Of a stretch of 64,000 nt of DNA, positions 53,539 to 63,459 are shown piece by piece. Location of the stretch: NCBI RefSeq assembly GCF_002075885.1, contig NZ_MDET01000006.1:1-64000 (forward strand), read 5' to 3'. Made by a program: the position numbers and the translations under genes. The notes beneath the pieces were generated by a model, which worked only from the letters and a program-made list of their open reading frames with translations, ran no database searches and was not told the DNA's origin. Position 1 is the stretch's first letter; each line of letters opens with the position of its first letter. The DNA comes from Manganibacter manganicus. GTDB lineage: Bacteria > Pseudomonadota > Alphaproteobacteria > Rhizobiales > Rhizobiaceae.

Positions 53539-54369
53539 ATGGATTTCAAGACAATCGCCGCCATTCTCCAGACCGAGCAGGATGCGGGGCGCGTGCTGGA
53601 CTGTGTCGTGCCGCTGGCAAGTGCGTCCCGGAGCCATGTCGTCGGCATCCATGCCGAGGCCGTGCCGGTGCCCTATACGTCCGCTACCGGCTTTCCCGAT
53701 ACCGAATTCCTGCAGGTTTCGTCCGAACTCAACAAGGAACGCTCCGACAAGCTCAAGGCGCTTTTCACGCAACGCACGCAAAGCGCCGGTCTCGGCTCCA
53801 CCTGGCAGGGGCTTGAAAGCTTTTCCGGCGACAGCGGGCTGTCCGGCCTTGCCAGTGTGCGCGCCTCCGATCTGGTGATCGCGGCACAGCGCGAACAGGG
53901 CGACGGCAGCGCCGATATCGGCGCGCTGGTCTACGATGCCGGCAGGCCGGTGCTCGTCGTGCCGAGCGACGGGCCGATCGTGACCAGTTTCAAGCGTATA
54001 TTGCTGATATGGAACGGCAGTCGGGAGGCCGCGCGCGCCACCTTCGACGCCCTGCCCTTCATCGTCAAGGCCGAGCAGACCACCCTGTTGATCATCGATC
54101 CGCCGGAAACGTTCGACGAGAGTTCCGATCAGGCCGGCGCCGACATTGCCGCCAGTCTTGCGCGCCACGGCGCAAATGTAAGCGTCTCGGTGCAGAAATC
54201 GAACGGCGACTCGGTCGAGGATATCATCCACAGCCGGATGGATGCCAGCGGCGCCGACCTGATCGTGCTTGGCGCCTACAGCCAGTCCTGGTTGCGGCGG
54301 CTGTTCTTCGGCGGCGTCACCAATTCCGTGCTGCGCTCCGGAAAGGCGGCGGCGTTCCTGTCGCGCTGA
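53539..54369 (+). CDS. Universal stress protein UspA family (two USP-like domains)
   Basis: The 276-residue protein has two USP-like halves (about 1-140 and 150-276). The second half has the strand FKRILLIWNGSREAARATFDAL and the segment LIVLGAYSQSWLRRLFFGGVTNSVLR near the nucleotide-binding end. The start ATG at 53539 has GGAGGGA upstream. An EcfG-type promoter precedes it, which supports control by the general stress sigma factor. Function: nucleotide-binding stress protein. Confidence 0.9.
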   Translation: MDFKTIAAILQTEQDAGRVLDCVVPLASASRSHVVGIHAEAVPVPYTSATGFPDTEFLQVSSELNKERSDKLKALFTQRTQSAGLGSTWQGLESFSGDSGLSGLASVRASDLVIAAQREQGDGSADIGALVYDAGRPVLVVPSDGPIVTSFKRILLIWNGSREAARATFDALPFIVKAEQTTLLIIDPPETFDESSDQAGADIAASLARHGANVSVSVQKSNGDSVEDIIHSRMDASGADLIVLGAYSQSWLRRLFFGGVTNSVLRSGKAAAFLSR

Positions 54370-54403
54370 GACCCTGCGCAGCCGTGAGAAGAACGGTCGT
54401 GCG

Positions 54404-54721
54404 TCAAAGGGCGACGAGGACACCGACTCCGATGATCGCCAGAACGAGTGCCGAAATCGCCGTGTAAACATAGTCGCGCTCACGCAGGAAAATGACCAGC
54501 ATCAGCCCTACCCGCGCGATCGGCAGCAGGATAAAGAGCGCAACACCCGCTTTCACGACATCATAGCCGCTGAGAGCGAAACCGGGCGCGATGCCGGCCT
54601 TCTCCAGCATGGCGAGAGCGATGCCCGCGGCGATGACGGCTGAGGCAAGCCATGTGCCGTACCACAAAAGGCCGGCAATGAGCTGTTCGCGGCGCTCGTA
54701 ATTGTCGGTCCCAGACCTCAC
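54404..54721 (-). CDS. DUF1634 family small membrane protein
   Basis: The 105-residue protein has three hydrophobic helices (LLWYGTWLASAVIAAGIALAM, VVKAGVALFILLPIARVGLML, YTAISALVLAIIGVGVLVA). The GTG start overlaps the end of the TauE gene by 3 bases, with GGAGG 7 bases upstream, so translation is coupled. DUF1634 proteins commonly accompany TauE/SafE exporters and may form a functional pair with them. Confidence 0.9.
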   Translation of the reverse strand: MRSGTDNYERREQLIAGLLWYGTWLASAVIAAGIALAMLEKAGIAPGFALSGYDVVKAGVALFILLPIARVGLMLVIFLRERDYVYTAISALVLAIIGVGVLVAL

Positions 54722-55578
54722 GCCGAACCTCCGGGAAGATCAATACCGAGGGCGCTTAGCAGCATCTGGACAGCAAGCAGCGCGAGGACGACGACAAAGA
54801 AGAGGCGCAATCTTTCGGCGGGAAGCCCCATCAGGAGGCGCGCGCCGACGAGTGCCCCGATGACAGAACCGAGCGCGACAGGGCCGGCAACGTCGATGTC
54901 GATATCGCCGCGCACGAAATATGCGCCCGCGCTCGCGGCAGCCGTCACCCCGATCATGAAATTCGACGTGGCGGAAGAGACCTTGATCGGCAACCGCAGG
55001 GCGGTGTCCATCGCGGGGATTTTGAGCACGCCGGAACCGATGCCGAGCAAGGCCGAGATCAGGCCCGCGCCATACATCAAGGAGAGGCCGAGCGGCACGC
55101 GACCGACCCGATAGGGTACGTCCTTCCCCGAAGTCCGGTCGGGAAAGCTCGAATGCAGGCGCAGCACTGTCGCCCAACTCCTGTCATCGCAAGGGCTCGC
55201 ATCGACCGTCTCACGGCGGCGTGCCAACATCTGCTGCGCGGAAACGGCCAAAATGACGGCAAACAGGCCGTAGAGAAAAGACGTCGAGACGATGCCTACG
55301 AGAAACACGCCGCTGAGCGCGCCAAGCGTGGTCGCCGTTTCCAGGACGACGGCGAGCCGGATATTGGTCAGGCGGCCTTTCAGGAACGGGGCCGCACTTC
55401 CGCAGGAACAGGCGATGACCGAGACGATGCTTGCACCGATCGCAACATGAATGTCGATGCCGAACAGCAAGGTGAGGATCGGCACGATGAAGATGCCGCT
55501 CGCCATGCCGAGCACGCCGCCGAGGGCGCTCGCACCGAACGCCGCGACGAACAGCCAGAGAATCGTTGAGGTTTCCAT
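54718..55578 (-). CDS. TauE/SafE-family sulfite/organosulfur exporter
   Basis: The 286-residue inner-membrane protein has about eight helices in two repeats of the TauE/SafE family (AAFGASALGGVLGMASGIFIVPIL, and AGLISALLGIGSGVLKIPAMD). The substrate could be sulfite, sulfoacetate or another small anion. It overlaps the DUF1634 gene, which follows it in the same transcript. It is divergent from gpt. Confidence 0.9.
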   Translation of the reverse strand: METSTILWLFVAAFGASALGGVLGMASGIFIVPILTLLFGIDIHVAIGASIVSVIACSCGSAAPFLKGRLTNIRLAVVLETATTLGALSGVFLVGIVSTSFLYGLFAVILAVSAQQMLARRRETVDASPCDDRSWATVLRLHSSFPDRTSGKDVPYRVGRVPLGLSLMYGAGLISALLGIGSGVLKIPAMDTALRLPIKVSSATSNFMIGVTAAASAGAYFVRGDIDIDVAGPVALGSVIGALVGARLLMGLPAERLRLFFVVVLALLAVQMLLSALGIDLPGGSA

Positions 55579-55740
55579 TGCGACAACCCGGTCGCGTCCG
55601 CGGGCGTGATTGTCAAGGCGCCGCCATTATCGAGATGACGCACCACTTCCACCCTTGCCAACCCCCGGCCTTTCCGGTTAATTCCGCCCGCATTCCCTTC
55701 AGCTTAGCGCGACTGCCGCGCGTTTCGGAGTGCGCAAGCA

Positions 55741-56238
55741 ATGTCCCTTCCCGACAAAGCCTTCCCGGTATCCTGGGACCAGTTCCATCGTGACGCGCGG
55801 GCGCTGGCCTGGCGGCTTGCCGGGCAGAACACCCCATGGAAGGCGATTGTGTGCATCACCCGTGGCGGGCTGGTGCCGGCAGCCATCATCTCGCGCGAGC
55901 TTGGCATCCGCGTCATCGAAACGGTGTGCGTCGCCTCCTATCACGACTACAGTTCGCAAGGGCAGCTCACCGTCCTCAAGGACGTGACCCCGTCCCTGCT
56001 CGTCAATGACGGCGCCGATGTGCTTATCATCGACGACCTGACCGACACCGGCAAGACCGCCGGCATCGTGCGCGCGATGATGCCCAAGGCGCATTTCGCC
56101 ACCGTCTACGCCAAGCCGAAGGGCCGGCCGCTGGTCGATACATTCGTGACCGAGGTCAGCCAGGACACCTGGATCTACTTTCCGTGGGATATGGGCTTCA
56201 CCTACCAGAAGCCGATCGCCGACGATCACGCCGGCTGA
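55741..56238 (+). CDS. gpt: Xanthine phosphoribosyltransferase
   Basis: The 165-residue purine salvage enzyme converts xanthine (and guanine or hypoxanthine) to nucleotides with PRPP. The PRPP-binding motif is [15 protein letters not shown] near residue 95, and the N-terminal [17 protein letters not shown] and the terminal aromatic WIYFPWDMG match E. coli Gpt-type enzymes. GGAG lies 9 bases upstream. Convergent with a hypothetical gene, stop codons about 3 bases apart. Confidence 0.93.
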   Translation: MSLPDKAFPVSWDQFHRDARALAWRLAGQNTPWKAIVCITRGGLVPAAIISRELGIRVIETVCVASYHDYSSQGQLTVLKDVTPSLLVNDGADVLIIDDLTDTGKTAGIVRAMMPKAHFATVYAKPKGRPLVDTFVTEVSQDTWIYFPWDMGFTYQKPIADDHAG

Positions 56239-56241
56239 TCG

Positions 56242-56694
56242 TCACCGGCCCAGCGAAGCGATCATCGCGCGGGCGGCACCAGCCAGCGGCTTCCAGTCCA
56301 GCGTGCCGTCGGCGCGCGACAGATCATCCTGCCATTGCTGGCTCAGGACCGCGTCTTCCAACCCGCTTCCGGCACTGGCTTCGTCGAGCGGCCATGTCGC
56401 CCCGGTCGCGGCAGGCACCAGCAGGCCGCCCGTATGAACCGGCGCATATTCGCAGACCGTCGGGTCACAGCACTCGTCGACGAGCGCCGCCAGCAGCCCG
56501 AGCGAGGGGGCGGCGAAAAGGCCCACGACCTCGCGGCCCGCTGCCTTGCGAACGAAATATGTCTTCAAAGCCGTATGCAGGCGTGAGGCGCGCCTGATCC
56601 CCAAAACGATGGCGAGCCTGTCTTTCACCCAGACGAGCGCGCCGCAAATCACCAGTTCGTGAAGATAACGCGGCTTTCGTGGCATTGCCAACAT
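56242..56694 (-). CDS. Hypothetical protein, conserved-looking, unknown function
   Basis: The 150-residue protein (start MLAMPRKPRYLHELV) has a hydrophobic part VICGALVWVKDRLAIVLGIRR and a central GLFAAPSLGLLAALVDECCDPTVCEY with several Cys. The frame stays open 144 bases upstream but has no Shine-Dalgarno sequence there, so the start is uncertain. It is convergent with gpt, 3 bases apart. No family is recognised. Confidence 0.6.
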   Translation of the reverse strand: MLAMPRKPRYLHELVICGALVWVKDRLAIVLGIRRASRLHTALKTYFVRKAAGREVVGLFAAPSLGLLAALVDECCDPTVCEYAPVHTGGLLVPAATGATWPLDEASAGSGLEDAVLSQQWQDDLSRADGTLDWKPLAGAARAMIASLGR

Positions 56695-57344
56695 GCCAAG
56701 CCGCTTTTTCCGCCATTGCCAAGGCGCCCACTCTCGCGGCGCTGAATAGCGGTTTTCCGGTGCATGAACGGGTGCCGGTTTTCGCGACAGGTTCTCCCCG
56801 TTATCCACATGAGTGACACACAACATATTGGGGGTCACAAAAACTACTTAAACGAATCCTTGACGGTTGGAACCGAGTCGCTTTTTAATCGGGCCTACGC
56901 TCCTGTTGCGGGCGTGGCCGGTAAGTCTGGTCGCCGGTCTTTTTCCCGGATTTGTGCGTTTCGCTCGTGTACCGCCTGTTTACGAGGCTGGTGGTGTGCA
57001 AGCATTTCAGTGCTTGAGAACGGCAAAAAAGGAGAATTGTCGGACTGGAAAAAATCATCTGTTAACACTACATTTAGTGTTTGCAGTTAAGTTCGACGCT
57101 AGATAGTGTGGATTTCGCCCGGTCGCTGATCGCGGCAAGTTTCAAGTACAACGGACCTCCGGTCCGCGTCGCAATCCGGGTCAGCGCGCTTGTCGCGCGT
57201 GAGGCCGGCAGGCATGGCGGGAACCGGAAACAGGAGAGAAAACCGGGCGTGCAAGAGCACGTTCGGAACAGGCGGACTTGCGCATTTCGACAGGCTGGGA
57301 CCAGCCGCAGGAAATGTGCTACATATAGACATAAGGACAGACCG
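56695..57344. other. Intergenic region upstream of nrdJ with NrdR box and structured leader
   Basis: This 650-base stretch has no convincing gene. It holds an NrdR box at 57065-57080 and a 230-base leader up to the nrdJ ATG with several small hairpins: CGGACC-TCC-GGTCCG near 57152-57166, GCGCG-CTTGT-CGCGC near 57185-57199, CGTGC-AAGA-GCACG near 57248-57261, and GGCTG-GGAC-CAGCC near 57293-57306. I see no canonical cobalamin riboswitch signature. A weak promoter-like TTGACG...TTTTAA pair lies near 56859-56885 in front of no gene. Confidence 0.6.
57065..57080 (+). promoter_or_regulatory. NrdR box
   Basis: ACACTACATTTAGTGT matches the known NrdR consensus acaCwAtATaTwGtgt at 14 of 16 positions, with 7-bp arms AACACTA/TAGTGTT 4 bases apart. 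A weaker second half-box at 57094-57109 ends TAGTGT, 29 bases centre to centre. NrdR represses ribonucleotide reductase genes when dATP is high; nrdJ lies downstream. Confidence 0.8.
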
Positions 57345-60300
57345 ATGCGCATCGAGCGGCATTTCACCAAAGCGGGCCAATCTCCCTATGCGGAGATCGA
57401 ATTCCGCAAGGCGCTTTCCGAGATCAAGAATCCGGACGGCTCGGTGGTGTTCCGCCTCGACGATATCGACGTGCCGGTGCAGTTCTCCCAGGTCGCGGCC
57501 GACATTCTGGCCCAGAAATATTTTCGCAAGGCAGGGGTGCCGGCGCGTCTGAAGAAAATCGAGGAGAACAGCGTCCCCTCCTTCCTGTGGCGGTCGGTGG
57601 CCGACGAGGCCGAACTCGCCAAGCTGCCGGAAGACGAGCGCTATGGCTCGGAAACCGATGCGCGGCAGGTTTTCGACCGGCTTTCGGGCACCTGGACCTA
57701 TTGGGGCTGGAAGGGCGGCTATTTCGCTTCCGAAGACGACGCGCTGACCTTCCGCGACGAGCTTGCCTATATGCTGGCCACCCAGCGCGTCGCGCCCAAT
57801 TCGCCGCAATGGTTCAACACCGGCCTGCACTGGGCCTATGGCATCGACGGCCCCGGCCAGGGCCATTTCTACGTCGATCCCTTCACCGGCAAGCTGACCC
57901 GGTCCAAATCGTCCTATGAACATCCGCAGCCGCATGCCTGCTTCATCCAGGGCGTCGGCGACGACCTCGTCAATGAGGGCGGCATCATGGACCTTTGGGT
58001 GCGCGAGGCGCGGCTGTTCAAATATGGTTCGGGCACCGGCTCCAACTTCTCGCAGCTTCGCAGCGAGGGCGAACGGCTTTCGGGCGGCGGCAAGTCGTCG
58101 GGCCTGATGAGCTTTCTGAAGATCGGCGACCGCGCCGCCGGCGCCATCAAGTCCGGCGGCACGACGCGCCGCGCCGCCAAGATGGTGATCGTCGATGCCG
58201 ACCATCCCGACATCGAATCCTTCATCGACTGGAAGGTGAAGGAGGAGCAGAAGGTCGCCGCGCTGGTGACCGGCTCCAAGATCGTGCGCAAGCATCTCGA
58301 CGCCATCATGAAGGCCTGCGTCAATTGCGAGGGCGAGGACGGAGATTGCTTCGATCCGGCGATCAACACCGCGCTCAAGCGCGAGATCAAGGCGGCGAAG
58401 AAGAACGCCGTGCCGGAGAACTACATCCAGCGCGTCATTCAGTTCGCACGCCAGGGCTATACCTCGATCGAGTTCAAGACCTATGACACGGACTGGGATT
58501 CGGAGGCCTATCTCACCGTTTCGGGCCAGAACTCCAACAATTCCGTCTCGTTGAAGGACGATTTCCTGCGCGCGGTCGAGAATGACGGCGACTGGAACCT
58601 GATCCGCCGCACCGACGGCAAGGTCGCCAGAACGATCAAGGCCCGCGATTTGTGGGAAAAGATCGGTTACGCCGCATGGGCCTCGGCCGATCCGGGCCTG
58701 CACTTCAACACCACGATGAACGACTGGCACACCTCGCCGGCGGCCGGCCCGATCCGCGCGTCCAACCCGTGCTCGGAATACATGTTCCTCGACGACACGG
58801 CCTGCAACCTCGCCTCGATCAATCTGCTGCCGTATCGCAACGCCGACGGCACCATCGACATAGCGGCCTATGAGCATACGGTGCGGCTGTGGACCATCGT
58901 GCTGGAAGTCTCGGTGATGATGGCGCAGTTTCCGTCGAAGGAAATCGCCAGGCTCTCCTACGAATACCGCACGCTCGGCCTCGGCTACGCCAATATCGGC
59001 GGCCTTTTGATGACCGCCGGCATCCCCTACGATTCCGACGAGGGCCGCGCGCTGTGTGGCGTGCTGACCGCGCTGATGACCGGCGTTGCCTATGCCACCT
59101 CGGCTGAAATGGCCTCCGAACTCGGCGCCTTCGCCGATTACGACCGCAACGCCACCAATATGCTGCGGGTGATGCGCAACCATCGCCGCGCCGCCTATGG
59201 CGACAAGGATGGTTACGAGAAGCTGGCCGTCAACCCGGTGCCGCTCGAGGCATCGCATGTGTGGCAGCAGGATCTCGTCACCCATGCCCGCGCCGCTTGG
59301 GACCGCGCCATCGAGCTTGGCGAGGAGCACGGCTATCGTAACGCGCAGGCCACCGTGATCGCGCCGACCGGCACGATCGGCCTCGTCATGGATTGCGACA
59401 CCACCGGCATCGAGCCCGATTTCGCGCTGGTGAAATTCAAGAAGCTGGCCGGCGGCGGCTATTTCAAGATCATCAATGCCGCCGTGCCGGAAGCGCTGCG
59501 CACGCTGGGCTATTCCGAGAGCCAGATCGCCGAGATCGACGCCTATGCCGTCGGCCATGGCAATCTGAATCAGGCTCCCGGCATAAACCCTTCAACGCTC
59601 AAGACAAAAGGCTTTACCGACGAGAAGATCGCGGCGCTCAACGCGGCGCTGAAATCGGCCTTCGACATCAAGTTCGTCTTCAACCAATGGACGCTGGGCG
59701 CGGATTGGGTGAAGGAAACGTTCGGCTTCACCGACGAGCAGCTCGCCGATTTTTCCTTCGAAATGCTGCCGGCGCTGGGTTTTTCGAAGAAGGAAATCGA
59801 GGCCGCCAATATCCATGTCTGCGGGGCGATGACGCTGGAAGGCGCGCCGTTCCTGAAGGAAGAGCACTATCCGGTGTTCGATTGCGCCAATCCGTGCGGC
59901 AAGATCGGCAAGCGCTATCTTTCGGTCGAATCCCACATCCGCATGATGGCCGCTGCCCAGCCCTTCATTTCTGGCGCCATTTCCAAGACCATCAACATGC
60001 CGAACGAGGCGACCGTCGAGGACGCCAAGAACGCCTATCTGCTGTCGTGGAAACTGGCGCTGAAGGCCAACGCGCTCTATCGCGACGGTTCCAAGCTGTC
60101 GCAGCCGCTCAATGCCTCGCTGATTTCCGATGACGACGAGGACGAAGACGATGCCGTCGAGCAGCTTGTCGCAGCACCGGCCGCGAGCCAAGCCGTGCAG
60201 GTGACGGAAAAGATCGTCGAGCGCGTGGTGGAGCGCCTCTACCGCGACCGCGAAAAGCTGCCGAACCGGCGCAAGGGCTACACCCAGAAAGCGGTCGTGG

Positions 60301-61112
60301 GCGGCCACAAGGTTTATTTGCGCACCGGCGAGTTCGACGACGGGCGGCTAGGCGAAATCTTCATCGACATGCACAAGGAGGGTGCTGCCTTCCGCGCGAT
60401 GATGAACAATTTCGCCATCGCGATCTCGCTCGGCCTGCAATATGGCGTGCCGCTGGACGAATATGTCGAGGCCTTCACCTTCGTCAAATTCGAGCCGGCC
60501 GGCATGGTGCAGGGCAACGACGCCATCAAGAGCGCGACCTCGATCATCGACTATGTGTTCCGGGAACTGGCGATCTCCTATCTCGGGCGCAACGATCTCG
60601 CTCATGTCGAGACCGACTTCTCCAACACCTCGCTCGGCCGCGGCATTCACGAGGGCAAGGCCTTCGCCTTCTCGAAGGGCCTCACCCGCGGCGTCTCGCC
60701 GGTCAAGCTGGTGTCGGGCATGGGCAACGAACCGAAAGGCCTTGCCGGGGGGGCTGCGACAGAGAAATCCTCCCCTCAGCGCGCGGCCCCCTCGGCCTTT
60801 TCGGGTTCCAACGTGCTGGCCCTGAAACCGGCCGGCGACGAAGTCACCGCCTACAAGCGCGATTATGAGGAGCGCGCCCGCGAACTGGCCGAGGAAGCGG
60901 TGGCCGAGGAAGCGGCAGCGACGGACCTGTTCACCGATGCGGCGGCCAAGGAGGCGGCGGATGCCAAGGCGCTCCACGCCGCGCGGCGGCAGCAATCGCT
61001 GATGCAGGGCTATACCGGCAACGAATGCTCCGAATGCCACAACTTCACCATGGTGCGGAACGGGACATGTGAGAAGTGCGACACTTGCGGCGCGACAAGC
61101 GGGTGTAGCTGA
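57345..61112 (+). CDS. nrdJ: Adenosylcobalamin-dependent ribonucleotide reductase (class II)
   Basis: The 1255-residue enzyme converts ribonucleotides to deoxyribonucleotides using adenosylcobalamin. The N-terminal part of about 150 residues is followed by the RNR barrel: [24 protein letters not shown], the catalytic Cys476 and Glu478 of [13 protein letters not shown], and [21 protein letters not shown]. The C-terminal part has a low-complexity acidic spacer (about 930-960 and again 1140-1200) and a terminal zinc-ribbon-like CSECHNF...CEKCDTCG. No nrdA/B genes are here. AAGGA lies 8 bases before the ATG. The enzyme needs vitamin B12; its expression is probably under NrdR control. Confidence 0.98.
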   Translation: MRIERHFTKAGQSPYAEIEFRKALSEIKNPDGSVVFRLDDIDVPVQFSQVAADILAQKYFRKAGVPARLKKIEENSVPSFLWRSVADEAELAKLPEDERYGSETDARQVFDRLSGTWTYWGWKGGYFASEDDALTFRDELAYMLATQRVAPNSPQWFNTGLHWAYGIDGPGQGHFYVDPFTGKLTRSKSSYEHPQPHACFIQGVGDDLVNEGGIMDLWVREARLFKYGSGTGSNFSQLRSEGERLSGGGKSSGLMSFLKIGDRAAGAIKSGGTTRRAAKMVIVDADHPDIESFIDWKVKEEQKVAALVTGSKIVRKHLDAIMKACVNCEGEDGDCFDPAINTALKREIKAAKKNAVPENYIQRVIQFARQGYTSIEFKTYDTDWDSEAYLTVSGQNSNNSVSLKDDFLRAVENDGDWNLIRRTDGKVARTIKARDLWEKIGYAAWASADPGLHFNTTMNDWHTSPAAGPIRASNPCSEYMFLDDTACNLASINLLPYRNADGTIDIAAYEHTVRLWTIVLEVSVMMAQFPSKEIARLSYEYRTLGLGYANIGGLLMTAGIPYDSDEGRALCGVLTALMTGVAYATSAEMASELGAFADYDRNATNMLRVMRNHRRAAYGDKDGYEKLAVNPVPLEASHVWQQDLVTHARAAWDRAIELGEEHGYRNAQATVIAPTGTIGLVMDCDTTGIEPDFALVKFKKLAGGGYFKIINAAVPEALRTLGYSESQIAEIDAYAVGHGNLNQAPGINPSTLKTKGFTDEKIAALNAALKSAFDIKFVFNQWTLGADWVKETFGFTDEQLADFSFEMLPALGFSKKEIEAANIHVCGAMTLEGAPFLKEEHYPVFDCANPCGKIGKRYLSVESHIRMMAAAQPFISGAISKTINMPNEATVEDAKNAYLLSWKLALKANALYRDGSKLSQPLNASLISDDDEDEDDAVEQLVAAPAASQAVQVTEKIVERVVERLYRDREKLPNRRKGYTQKAVVGGHKVYLRTGEFDDGRLGEIFIDMHKEGAAFRAMMNNFAIAISLGLQYGVPLDEYVEAFTFVKFEPAGMVQGNDAIKSATSIIDYVFRELAISYLGRNDLAHVETDFSNTSLGRGIHEGKAFAFSKGLTRGVSPVKLVSGMGNEPKGLAGGAATEKSSPQRAAPSAFSGSNVLALKPAGDEVTAYKRDYEERARELAEEAVAEEAAATDLFTDAAAKEAADAKALHAARRQQSLMQGYTGNECSECHNFTMVRNGTCEKCDTCGATSGCS

Positions 61113-61138
61113 GGGAGCAAAGCGACAACAGCAGCAGA

Positions 61139-61735
61139 ATGGTCATATCGAGTGATTCCCAGCGCGACCTGTTCTCCGACACAGGCGCACTGGGTTTTGT
61201 TCAGATTCTGCTTGCCGAAATGCATGACGATCTCCTCGGCAAGGTCGCTCGCTTCCGACAACTGACAGATTTATCAAAGACGCTCGGTCCAGGTGGCACC
61301 ATGATACATGGTGGCGAGGTTGCCTATACGGCTTGGACTGAAGCTCGAAACAGTTTCATTCATGGCAATTACATCGCCACTGTCATGCTATGTCAAAGCT
61401 TGGCAGAAAATCTCCTAGCCGCCTATATCGACACAGATTTGGAAGCTGAAAAATTACCAAAACGCGTTTCATTCAATGACACTATACGACGCTGTGTCTC
61501 CAAAGGGGTCTTTGATAAATCTTTTTCGGGCGAACTCATCACTATGATGAATATTCGCAATCCATTGTCGCATTATCGAGATCTAGAAGATCCTAGTAAT
61601 CTTTCACGTCGCGTTTTGGATAGCCGGCTACCCGCAATTGCTCACCTTATGGGCGATGCATCTTTTGCATTGGCGATTGCCATCAAACTATTATCTCTCC
61701 CACCTTTTTGGCTCAGTGGAGAAACGCTCAAATAG
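61139..61735 (+). CDS. HEPN-like domain protein, possibly horizontally acquired
   Basis: The 198-residue protein has an ARNSFIHGNYIATVMLCQSLAENLLAAYI helix typical of HEPN proteins and a late MMNIRNPLSHYRDLED, giving the HEPN Rx4H motif (R-N-P-L-S-H). HEPN proteins are often RNases or toxin components. The coding sequence is clearly AT-richer than its neighbours. It starts 26 bases after nrdJ, without a clear Shine-Dalgarno sequence, and no nucleotidyltransferase or antitoxin gene is adjacent. The fold call is moderate and the function open. Confidence 0.7.
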   Translation: MVISSDSQRDLFSDTGALGFVQILLAEMHDDLLGKVARFRQLTDLSKTLGPGGTMIHGGEVAYTAWTEARNSFIHGNYIATVMLCQSLAENLLAAYIDTDLEAEKLPKRVSFNDTIRRCVSKGVFDKSFSGELITMMNIRNPLSHYRDLEDPSNLSRRVLDSRLPAIAHLMGDASFALAIAIKLLSLPPFWLSGETLK

Positions 61736-61840
61736 TTGTTTCCATTGCCTCTGCGGATAATGGAAAACTGCCCTGCAAAGGAAAGTCCCTTTGGTGTATG
61801 CCTCTACCCTTTGGCTCTCGCACTTAGGGTGGCAGCCTCT

Positions 61841-62878
61841 TCAATCCGCGTCGGCCACTATCAGGCTGCCGCCATGGCTGTGGCGGTTGAGCCAGCGCCA
61901 CCAGTCGGATTCCGTGCCGTTGAAGACGTTCAGGTCGATGCGTCCGGTCACGCCGTGCGACAGGCCGGAGCCGGAATACTGCCAAAACACCCAGTCGCGA
62001 TCGCCATAAACCTTGGAAGGATGCTCCGCCGTCGAGCGCAGCCAGAACGGATAATCCTTGAAGGCGCCTTTCAGATTGTCGGCATAGAAGTCGGGCGAGG
62101 TGTAGATGATCGGACGCTGGCCGTAATGCCGCTCCAGCCTGTCCATGAAGACCTGCATCTTTTCCAGCACGGTCGCGCGCGACGGATTGCGCTTGCAACT
62201 GGACTGGTGGTTCCACTCCACATCGAGCACCGGCGGCAGAGCGCCGGGCACCTTCGGCACATTGCGGATGAACCAGTCGGCCTGCGAACTGGCCGTGCGG
62301 CACCAGTAGAAGAAGTGATAGGCACCGCGCTTCAAGCCGGCCTGCGCGGCATCGCGCCAGTTTTCACGGAACATCGGATCGAGATGATCGCCGCCGTCGG
62401 TGGCCTTGATGAAGACGAAATTGGCGCCCTGCCGGCGCAGCTTGTTCCAGTCGATATCGCCTTGCCAGCGCGAGACATCGACGCCGTGCACGGCCAGATG
62501 CTTGGGAGAGCGCTTGCCGAAATTGATCGGATGGGCGTCACGGAAGCGCCGCTCATGGACGACGCCGCGCCGCGCCGGCGGCGCGGACGGCTTAGCCATG
62601 GGGATGGCGGCCAGCATGTCGAGCGCCGGGCGGGCCGTATTGCCGCCGCCGCTGGGCTCGGAGCCGGCCAATGCCTCGATCTGCGGGGCCCCGACCGGAA
62701 AACCGGCATCGGCGCTGACTGTCGATGCGACCTCACGCACCGGCACGTCGGGGCGCGGCCCGATGGCGCTGGTCGTTTCCATCGACGGACGCGGCACCAG
62801 ATCTTCAAGCCCGGCGCTCGACGAGCAACCGGCGGCAAGGCAAGCCAGAACTGCAGCGAAAACGCCCGACGAACGCAT
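61841..62878 (-). CDS. GH25-family lysozyme lipoprotein
   Basis: The 345-residue lipoprotein has a signal ending in LAAGC (Cys near residue 18), a Pro/Ala-rich linker of about 100 residues, and a C-terminal GH25 lysozyme domain (about residues 130-330): HGVDVSRWQGDIDWNKL, the catalytic LDVEWN, and VFWQYSGSGLSHGVTGRIDLNVFNG. It should cleave peptidoglycan at the outer membrane or cell surface. It is convergent with the HEPN-like gene. A terminator-like hairpin of the next gene lies 175 bases upstream of its start. Confidence 0.92.
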   Translation of the reverse strand: MRSSGVFAAVLACLAAGCSSSAGLEDLVPRPSMETTSAIGPRPDVPVREVASTVSADAGFPVGAPQIEALAGSEPSGGGNTARPALDMLAAIPMAKPSAPPARRGVVHERRFRDAHPINFGKRSPKHLAVHGVDVSRWQGDIDWNKLRRQGANFVFIKATDGGDHLDPMFRENWRDAAQAGLKRGAYHFFYWCRTASSQADWFIRNVPKVPGALPPVLDVEWNHQSSCKRNPSRATVLEKMQVFMDRLERHYGQRPIIYTSPDFYADNLKGAFKDYPFWLRSTAEHPSKVYGDRDWVFWQYSGSGLSHGVTGRIDLNVFNGTESDWWRWLNRHSHGGSLIVADAD

Positions 62879-63052
62879 CCTGGAACCCGTACTCGATACA
62901 AGCGGGCCGACGGCGGTTGCCGCCGGAACAACAACGCGCTTTATGAACGGGCAATTACCAAGAAAGATTGAATCGATTCGTAAATGTCAGGGTGAAAGCG
63001 GCACAAGCTCTTAACAGATGCGGATTTTCCCCGCATTGCGCTGAAACGAAAC

Positions 63053-63080
63053 GCGCCCCGAAAGCGGTGTTTCGAGGCGC
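63053..63080 (-). terminator. Intrinsic terminator of the 69-residue gene
   Basis: The minus strand has an 11-bp stem (63080-63070 with 63063-63053, one G-U) with a 6-base loop, followed by GTTTCGTTTC. It lies about 37 bases after the stop of the gene at 63117. Confidence 0.75.
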
Positions 63081-63116
63081 GCACAACCCGTTGCGGAGAA
63101 TTGGGGAAACTGCCAG

Positions 63117-63326
63117 TTACCGGCACAGCCAATTGGGGCAGCGGCTTTCGGCGATGACATGAGCGGGCGGAACGGCGGGTTCCTCGGCCTCGACGGCAAG
63201 CATCGGTTGCGCTGCGCGTTCGAGCATGAGGCGCAATTCGGTCGGCTCGACACGATCGCGTTCCATCACCAGTTGGACCATAGGGTCGCCCAGCAGCTCG
63301 TCCAGTTTGCTTGTCGTCTCACTCAT
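63117..63326 (-). CDS. Hypothetical small protein, 69 residues
   Basis: The frame starts MSETTSKLDELLGDPMVQLVM and continues ERDRVEPTELRLMLERA, with a Pro/Ala-rich tail. GGAGG lies 6 bases before the ATG, which strongly supports a real gene. No family is recognised; the length and charge suggest a small cytosolic regulatory protein. Confidence 0.75.
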   Translation of the reverse strand: MSETTSKLDELLGDPMVQLVMERDRVEPTELRLMLERAAQPMLAVEAEEPAVPPAHVIAESRCPNWLCR

Positions 63327-63459
63327 ATCGCGCCTCCTTCGTCTTTCGTACCATGTGCTTTAGATAGGAACGCGATGATGGCCTGCCAATGATGGTTCGG
63401 CGGCTATCTTGTGGCGATTGTTGGAATTTTCGTCCAAACGGGCGGGAAAACCCGGCGTT

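Noticed and set aside
57037..57090. 17-codon leader peptide with a TTG start and AAGGAG before the NrdR box
   Set aside because: It overlaps the NrdR box, uses a TTG start and has no attenuator-like run of codons or terminator, so it is probably chance.
57110..57344. Cobalamin riboswitch upstream of the B12-dependent nrdJ
   Set aside because: The core motifs of the known cobalamin riboswitch are not visible, and pairing around the expected B12 box fails. The leader is described only as structured.
57099..59558. Long minus-strand open frame opposite nrdJ
   Set aside because: It is a shadow of the codon bias of the strongly conserved nrdJ reading frame and has no ribosome site or family.
61139..61735. 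Complete toxin-antitoxin pair with the HEPN-like gene
   Set aside because: The neighbouring genes are nrdJ and a GH25 lysozyme; no MNT nucleotidyltransferase or other antitoxin gene is present.
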